The position numbers were made by a program, and so were the translations under genes. This document shows positions 59,937 through 64,000 of a DNA stretch of 64,000 bases, piece after piece. Positions within the stretch are counted from its first letter, which is position 1, and each line of letters begins with the position of its first letter. The stretch comes from Clostridiaceae bacterium (GTDB taxonomy: Bacteria; Bacillota; Clostridia; Oscillospirales; Butyricicoccaceae). The notes below the pieces were generated by a model. It was given only the letters and a program-made list of their open reading frames with translations. It ran no database searches and had not been told where the DNA came from. The stretch covers positions 1 to 64,000 of the forward strand of contig QXXE01000001.1 of assembly GCA_009911355.1 (NCBI GenBank). The letters run 5' to 3'.

Positions 59937-60923
59937 TCAGGTGGGGCGGGAGAGGAGCCAGAGCGGCGCGCCGTCGTGGCGAGAAGGGGAGAGCTCCGAG
60001 ACAATTAAAGAATAAGACCAAGGCGTTAAGCTGCGCTCGCGTGAAGCAGGGTCCGCAACCAGTATATCCCCACTTAACGTCAGCCCGCGCAAGATAATGA
60101 AATGCCCGCTGCGCGTGAAATGCCCCCGCGTCATCAGCGCAACCGCCAGCCCCCCCGTCGATAAATGCAGCTGCAACGCTTCCTCCGTCAGCTGCTCCGG
60201 TGGGACCGCGCGGCATTCCAAACCGTGTGAAGCCGCGATTCCCTGCACAATCGACAAATAAGAGCCCGAGCCGTGGCACCAGTAGCCCGCCCCCGCACAC
60301 TCCCGCGCCATCGCCGCAGGGTCAATCTGCTCATCCGTCAGAGACGAAACCGCCATGCTCATCGCCGTAGGCCCGCAGCCATAGCCGCCCAACCGGTCCG
60401 AACCATACGGCGCGCTTGACCAAGCCTCGTCTGTCTGGTTGTAATACACTACGTCAATGCCGCCGCCCGTCAGGAGCTCCAGCCCTTCCAGCCCCTCTAA
60501 ACGGCTGACCGTCTCGTCTACCATCCCCTGCGGCGCAGGCAGCGACGACGGCCCCGCCAACTGCGATTCGTCGATGACCTTCGCCGCAGCTGCCCGGCTT
60601 GCCGTTTTCTTGGGCATGGTGACTTCGATCGGTGCGACAGCGTCTAAAAAAGCCTGCTGCGCGCCTGCCGCCGCCTGCGCAGCACTCGCCGCCGCCGCAT
60701 GGGCCGCCTCCGCAGCAGCAGTCATAGCTGCACGCCCCGTGTCAGCCGCCGCCCGCGCACAGGCGCGCGCAGGCGCGGTGACCTGCCAATAGAGCGCAGG
60801 GTCCGCATATCGGCAGACAACCAGCTCCGCTGCGCCGATACAAACTGCCGCTAAAGCCAGTATCCCAGCTACCCATTTCCGCCTTTTGTGCAAAACGCGG
60901 TTTTTTTCCATTGCCTGACGCAC
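59937..60923 (-). CDS. Membrane-anchored C39-like cysteine peptidase family protein
   Basis: 328 residues. An N-terminal membrane anchor (WVAGILALAAVCIGAAELVV) is followed by a stretch of about 45 residues very rich in alanine and then the peptidase_C39_2-like domain. The Cys is in GYGCGPTAMSM, the His in TRSGHFIILRG and the Asp in LVADPAS. The domain would lie outside the cell. GTG 60923 is chosen because GAGGG lies eight bases upstream; ATG 60911 is the alternative. The C-terminus ends exactly where the repeat begins, so slight truncation is possible. The substrate is unknown. Confidence 0.8.
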   Translation of the reverse strand: MRQAMEKNRVLHKRRKWVAGILALAAVCIGAAELVVCRYADPALYWQVTAPARACARAAADTGRAAMTAAAEAAHAAAASAAQAAAGAQQAFLDAVAPIEVTMPKKTASRAAAAKVIDESQLAGPSSLPAPQGMVDETVSRLEGLEGLELLTGGGIDVVYYNQTDEAWSSAPYGSDRLGGYGCGPTAMSMAVSSLTDEQIDPAAMARECAGAGYWCHGSGSYLSIVQGIAASHGLECRAVPPEQLTEEALQLHLSTGGLAVALMTRGHFTRSGHFIILRGLTLSGDILVADPASRERSLTPWSYSLIVSELSPSRHDGAPLWLLSRPT

Positions 60924-60954
60924 AATAATTCCCTCATTAAATCCGATTGCGGGC

Positions 60955-60983
60955 TTCCTTATTCCGCAAAGATGTGTTATAAT
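60955..60983 (+). promoter_or_regulatory. Extended -10 promoter of the FtsE-like gene
   Basis: TGTTATAAT (TATAAT at 60978-60983) with a weak TTCCTT -35, 17 bases upstream. It gives a leader of about 145 bases before the ATG at 61137. Confidence 0.5.
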
Positions 60984-61063
60984 AAAGCAAAGGATCCTCC
61001 CCACGGGCTTTCGCGCGCCCGCAGGGCAGGCATTCCCTTCCCTACCGAACAGAACTATAAACT

Positions 61064-61093
61064 ATTATAGCATACCCGCAGCGTACAGCACAA
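61064..61093 (-). promoter_or_regulatory. Promoter of the C39-like peptidase gene
   Basis: On the minus strand, TTGTGC (61093-61088), an 18-base spacer and TGCTATAAT (TATAAT at 61069-61064), about 140 bases before the GTG start. The divergent transcripts of this gene and the FtsE-like gene overlap here. Confidence 0.55.
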
Positions 61094-61136
61094 TACCGAA
61101 AATGCGCCTGCGGCAAATTAAGGAGTGGCTTTTGCA

Positions 61137-61877
61137 ATGCCGGAGCTTAGATTGGAAGGCGTGACCAAATATTTCAAGGTGGAACGCCACAAGCGCATGG
61201 CGGTGCAGGATATCGACCTGACCGTCCGGCAGGGGGAATTTGTGTTCCTCAACGGCAGCAGCGGCGCAGGGAAAAGTACCATCCTGCGGCTGCTGGGCGG
61301 TGACCTCAGCCCCGACCGGGGCGCGGCCTACCTCGATAATGTAAATATGAACCGGTATTTCGGGCCGTTCCAATACCGCCTGCGCCGAACCTTTGGCTAC
61401 GTCTGGCAGGATACGCGGCTTATCCGCAAGCGTACCATCTATGACAACCTGTACCTCGCGGCACAGTCCGGCGGGCTTAGAAAACGCTCGGCCGAATCGG
61501 TCGAAAAGGCGCTTTCTCTGGTCGGGATGCTCGGCGTACAGGAAAATTATCCCGCAGAGCTGTCCATCGGCCAGGTGCGCCGCGTGGAACTGGCGCGCGC
61601 GCTTGTGTGCAGCCCGCCGATCCTGCTGATCGACGAGCTGACCGCCAACCTCGACGACGACAGCATATGGGACCTCATGCATCTGCTGCATGAGCTCAAC
61701 CAGCGGGGCACTACCATTATTATGGCGACCCACGCGAGCCGCTATGTCAACATCATGCGGCGGCGTGTTGTCACACTCATTGACGGCAGGCTGGCCGGTG
61801 ATGTGCGCAACGGGCGCTACGCCCAGACCGGCCCGCGGAAAATTACATTTCAGAAAGGGACGAAAAGAAGAAGATGA
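61137..61877 (+). CDS. FtsE-like ABC ATPase without an FtsX partner
   Basis: 246 residues. Walker A GSSGAGKST near residue 40, FQYRLRRTFGYVWQD as in FtsE, a degenerate signature LSIGQVRRVELARAL where FtsE has LSGGEQQR, and Walker B LLIDELTANLD (Pro replaced by Leu after DE). FtsE pairs with FtsX to activate cell-wall hydrolases. Here the next gene, overlapping by four bases, encodes a lipoprotein and no permease is present. ATG 61137 has AAGGAG 11 bases upstream. Closest to FtsE, but MacB/LolD-type exporters are related, so the exact role is open. Confidence 0.82.
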   Translation: MPELRLEGVTKYFKVERHKRMAVQDIDLTVRQGEFVFLNGSSGAGKSTILRLLGGDLSPDRGAAYLDNVNMNRYFGPFQYRLRRTFGYVWQDTRLIRKRTIYDNLYLAAQSGGLRKRSAESVEKALSLVGMLGVQENYPAELSIGQVRRVELARALVCSPPILLIDELTANLDDDSIWDLMHLLHELNQRGTTIIMATHASRYVNIMRRRVVTLIDGRLAGDVRNGRYAQTGPRKITFQKGTKRRR

Positions 61878-62869
61878 CGGAGATAAACAGCCATTGGCGG
61901 AAGGCCGCGCTGACGGCAGGGCTTTGCCTGCTGCTGGCAGGGTGCGGCGGCGGGCTTGAAGCCCCGCAAGCCTATGTGATCGGGGAGAATAACACGGTTA
62001 CGTTGGACAGCGTCCTGACCTCGGAGGAGGGCGGCACAATCGTCGCCGCCAGCGTCCCCTCGGACGAAGAGGAGGAGGAAAAAGACAAGGACAAGGACAA
62101 AGAGGACGAAGAAGAAAGCAAAGACAGCAAAGACGATAAGGGCGACAAAAAGGACAAGAAGGACAAAAAAAGCAAAGATCAAAAAGACGACGAGGAAGCG
62201 GCTGAGCAGCTCTCGGAACAGACAGAAGGCGACGGCGGCGAGGAAGGCGAAGAAGGCGAAGAGGCCGAGGAAGCCCCCAGTGATACCTGCATTTATACTT
62301 ACAGCGGCGTAACGCCGGGAGCGCTTGACCTCTACACCGATGCGCTGCGCGCAAAGGAAGAAGGCTTCCGCATCATTGACGCGGAGTTCAACGTGCAGAA
62401 GCAGCGCCCTGAGTACAGCAGTGCGGCAGGCAATGTGACCTTCGCACGCAAGGCGGTTGACGAGGAGGGCGTGCTGTTTGAGATCGTCATCAATTGGAGC
62501 GGCGGGGCGTGTATCGTCACGGTGCAGCGTACCCCCGGGACGATCATAGAGCCTGTGGAGGAGGAGAAATCCTCGCAGGGCGCGCCGGCGATGCAGCGGG
62601 CGCTTACCCTTACCGAGACGGTTGATTATGTGCGGTCGCTGCCGCCGTCCGCAATTGGCCTCGAAGGTTCGTCGATGGCGGAATATAGCCTGATCCCCGT
62701 ACAGGGAAGCCCGATGGTCGACGGGCAGGTCTGCCGGCATCTGAACGTTTACCAGGAGGATCCGAACGCCGGGACAAACGTCTTCAAGGGCACATACCTT
62801 GTCGGCGGGAGCGGGGTGTATGAGCTGGACGAGGCAACAAATGAAGTCCGGCTGGTACACAGCTGGTAA
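61874..62869 (+). CDS. Lipoprotein with a highly charged low-complexity linker
   Basis: 331 residues. The signal peptide ends in a clear lipobox, CLLLAGC (Cys near residue 22). Residues about 60-135 are a Lys/Asp/Glu low-complexity stretch (KDKDKEDEEESKDSKDDK and similar) that should be disordered. A folded C-terminal domain follows (TYSGVTPGALDLYTDAL; VNWSGGACIVTVQRTPG), which I do not recognise. ATG overlaps the stop of the FtsE-like gene (ATGA), so the two are translationally coupled and may form a unit at the membrane. Two terminators follow. Confidence 0.85.
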   Translation: MTEINSHWRKAALTAGLCLLLAGCGGGLEAPQAYVIGENNTVTLDSVLTSEEGGTIVAASVPSDEEEEEKDKDKDKEDEEESKDSKDDKGDKKDKKDKKSKDQKDDEEAAEQLSEQTEGDGGEEGEEGEEAEEAPSDTCIYTYSGVTPGALDLYTDALRAKEEGFRIIDAEFNVQKQRPEYSSAAGNVTFARKAVDEEGVLFEIVINWSGGACIVTVQRTPGTIIEPVEEEKSSQGAPAMQRALTLTETVDYVRSLPPSAIGLEGSSMAEYSLIPVQGSPMVDGQVCRHLNVYQEDPNAGTNVFKGTYLVGGSGVYELDEATNEVRLVHSW

Positions 62870-62930
62870 TTGCCAAACGCCCCGGGTGCGCCGGGTAGGG
62901 CGCACCCGCAATATGGTATTATAAAGCGCA

Positions 62931-62958
62931 GCAACCACCCGCCAAGCGGGTGGTTTTC
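62931..62958 (+). terminator. Intrinsic terminator after the lipoprotein gene
   Basis: Stem AACCACCCGC/GCGGGTGGTT with a CAA loop, then TTCCC. It lies about 60 bases after the stop at 62869. Confidence 0.75.
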
Positions 62959-62961
62959 CCA

Positions 62962-62997
62962 TAAAAAGGGCCCGGCGCAGCAGCCGGACCCTTTTTT
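62962..62997. terminator. Second, bidirectional terminator
   Basis: AAAAAGGGCCCGGC pairs with GCCGGACCCTTTTT around a short loop (one mismatch), with A and T tracts on both sides. It ends the minus-strand gene at 63036 and backs up the plus-strand one. Confidence 0.85.
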
Positions 62998-63035
62998 AGT
63001 GGTTACAATTGTTGTGGCAGCGCTTCAGATGCAGG

Positions 63036-64000
63036 TTAAGCCGCATCCTCCAGACCGGCCGCCTGATCGAGAAGATCCTCGTAGGAATCGAGGTCAGCCG
63101 GGAAATTCACCTTGACGGCGTCGCCGAATGCGGTGATGTCCATATCCATCTTCAATTCCATCTGCATGGTCATGTCTTCGACGGTCATGCCCATCACGAT
63201 TTCCATATCCATGCTTTCAGGCTCGCCCTTGGCGTTGACCGTCTGGGTGACGACCGCCTTGTCGATGGAGAAATCGAGCGGCAGCTCATCCAGGTCGGGC
63301 AGGGCTTCCATCATGCTGCCGAGCACGGTGTCAATCATGCCGCGCATCGCCTTTGTATTGCAGGTGAGCACGTAGGTGGTCTTGCCGCCCGCGGTAGTCT
63401 TGGTAAGCGACTCGACAGCGGAGATCGTCTGGCTGTTCGCCGCGTCCTGCACGGTAAACAGCTGCGCCTGCTCCATTGCGTCGTCTACGCTGGACTGGAA
63501 TTTCATCTTGGAACCTTCGGAATTCATGTACATTACGCCGTCGCGGTAATAGATCTCGTTCGGGACAGTCATCACATCCGAGCCGTCCTGGATGGTCATC
63601 GAGCCGACCATAGACATCTGCATGTCATCCATTGCTTCCAGGTCAACAATTGCCGCGATATCCTGATCCATGCCGAGGGACATCTTTTCGCCGTCCACAG
63701 TGATCCCCATATCGAGATTGAGCTTTGCGGCAACCGCCGTGGTATCCGAAAGCTCTGTGCCTGCGGCCGAAAGGTCGCGGTAGTCGGCAAACAGCTGGCG
63801 GACCGACTTGGAGGCGTCGTTGTCGGCAACCGCGCCGTCCGTAACCAGCTTGGAAAGCAGGTCGGCTTCGCCGGATTTTGGCTGGCAGGCGAGGGTGGTG
63901 TAGCACATCGCGACGAGGTGGTCACGCTGGAAGTCCTTTTCGTTGCAGTTGGCGAGGTCGACAACGCCCTTTTCGCGGGCAAAGCTCATCGCGGTAAAGT
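63036..64000 (-). CDS. SLH-domain-like secreted protein, 5' end beyond the window
   Basis: The frame is open to the window edge, so only the C-terminal part, over 320 residues, is seen. The start of the visible part (AMSFAREKGVVDLANCNEKDFQRDHLVAMCYTTLACQP) looks like an S-layer-homology repeat, with the FqRdxlva core. The rest is methionine- and aspartate-rich beta sequence (MDQDIAAIVDLEAMDDMQMSMVGSMT) like DUF6612-type surface lipoproteins. The S-layer assignment is from pattern only. Terminators lie just after its stop. Probably cell-surface. Confidence 0.65.
   Translation of the reverse strand, partial: FTAMSFAREKGVVDLANCNEKDFQRDHLVAMCYTTLACQPKSGEADLLSKLVTDGAVADNDASKSVRQLFADYRDLSAAGTELSDTTAVAAKLNLDMGITVDGEKMSLGMDQDIAAIVDLEAMDDMQMSMVGSMTIQDGSDVMTVPNEIYYRDGVMYMNSEGSKMKFQSSVDDAMEQAQLFTVQDAANSQTISAVESLTKTTAGGKTTYVLTCNTKAMRGMIDTVLGSMMEALPDLDELPLDFSIDKAVVTQTVNAKGEPESMDMEIVMGMTVEDMTMQMELKMDMDITAFGDAVKVNFPADLDSYEDLLDQAAGLEDAA

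Overview
The window reads as a chromosomal segment of a GC-rich, anaerobic, spore-forming Firmicute of the Clostridia, probably Oscillospiraceae/Ruminococcaceae-like. The grounds are a full-length SpoIIE phosphatase, lepA-hemW adjacency, RqcH, oxygen-sensitive enzymes (a glycyl radical enzyme with its activase, 4-hydroxybutyryl-CoA dehydratase, cysteine desulfidase), strong AGGAGG-type ribosome binding sites and TTGACA/TATAAT promoters. The taxon is inferred. No rRNA, tRNA, CRISPR array or recognisable transposase was seen.

Layout. 0-7 kb: lepA, hemW, a large secreted Big_2/dockerin-like/cohesin-like protein behind a Spo0A-like promoter, and an aromatic-acid-exporter-type membrane protein. 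7-10 kb (minus): aldehyde dehydrogenase and a Gfo/Idh/MocA oxidoreductase. 10-18 kb (minus): a 4-hydroxybutyrate locus with 4hbD, split transketolase, a zinc alcohol dehydrogenase, abfD, a frameshifted CoA-transferase and a VOC protein. 18.5-22 kb (minus): a glycyl radical enzyme of unusual motif type, its activase and a small Cys-rich protein, next to divergent GntR and IclR regulators. 24-38 kb (plus): a catabolic/uptake cluster with a transporter carrying an amber stop, M20 amidohydrolase, two SDRs, two branched-chain-type binding proteins (one 5'-truncated), an ATC-hydrolase-family protein, LivH, LivM (frameshifted), LivG, LivF, cysteine desulfidase, a UroD-family protein and a Gfo/Idh oxidoreductase. 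38-64 kb: mostly housekeeping and stress genes (rqcH, dinB, pcrA, sbcD-sbcC, spoIIE, parA, an FtsE-like ATPase) mixed with lineage-specific repeat proteins, a ComFB-domain protein, a C39-type peptidase and an SLH-like protein cut by the window edge.

Working together: 4hbD, the CoA-transferase and AbfD form a 4-hydroxybutyrate to crotonyl-CoA route. The 24-38 kb cluster looks like import and breakdown of a sulfur-containing amino-acid derivative ending in cysteine desulfidation; this is a hypothesis. Five genes are broken: the UPF0303 family gene, abfT, the transporter, the second binding protein and livM. Two of them are broken at copies of a repeat; two are single-base indels that could be sequencing errors.

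The most striking non-coding signal is a family of about a dozen intergenic modular palindromic elements. They contain 39-41 bp GC-rich hairpin units (core GCAGGGCAGAGCCCTGC), an AT-rich hairpin module and, in the larger copies, two further hairpins with compensated stems and a small shared set of loops. Most copies sit directly after stop codons.
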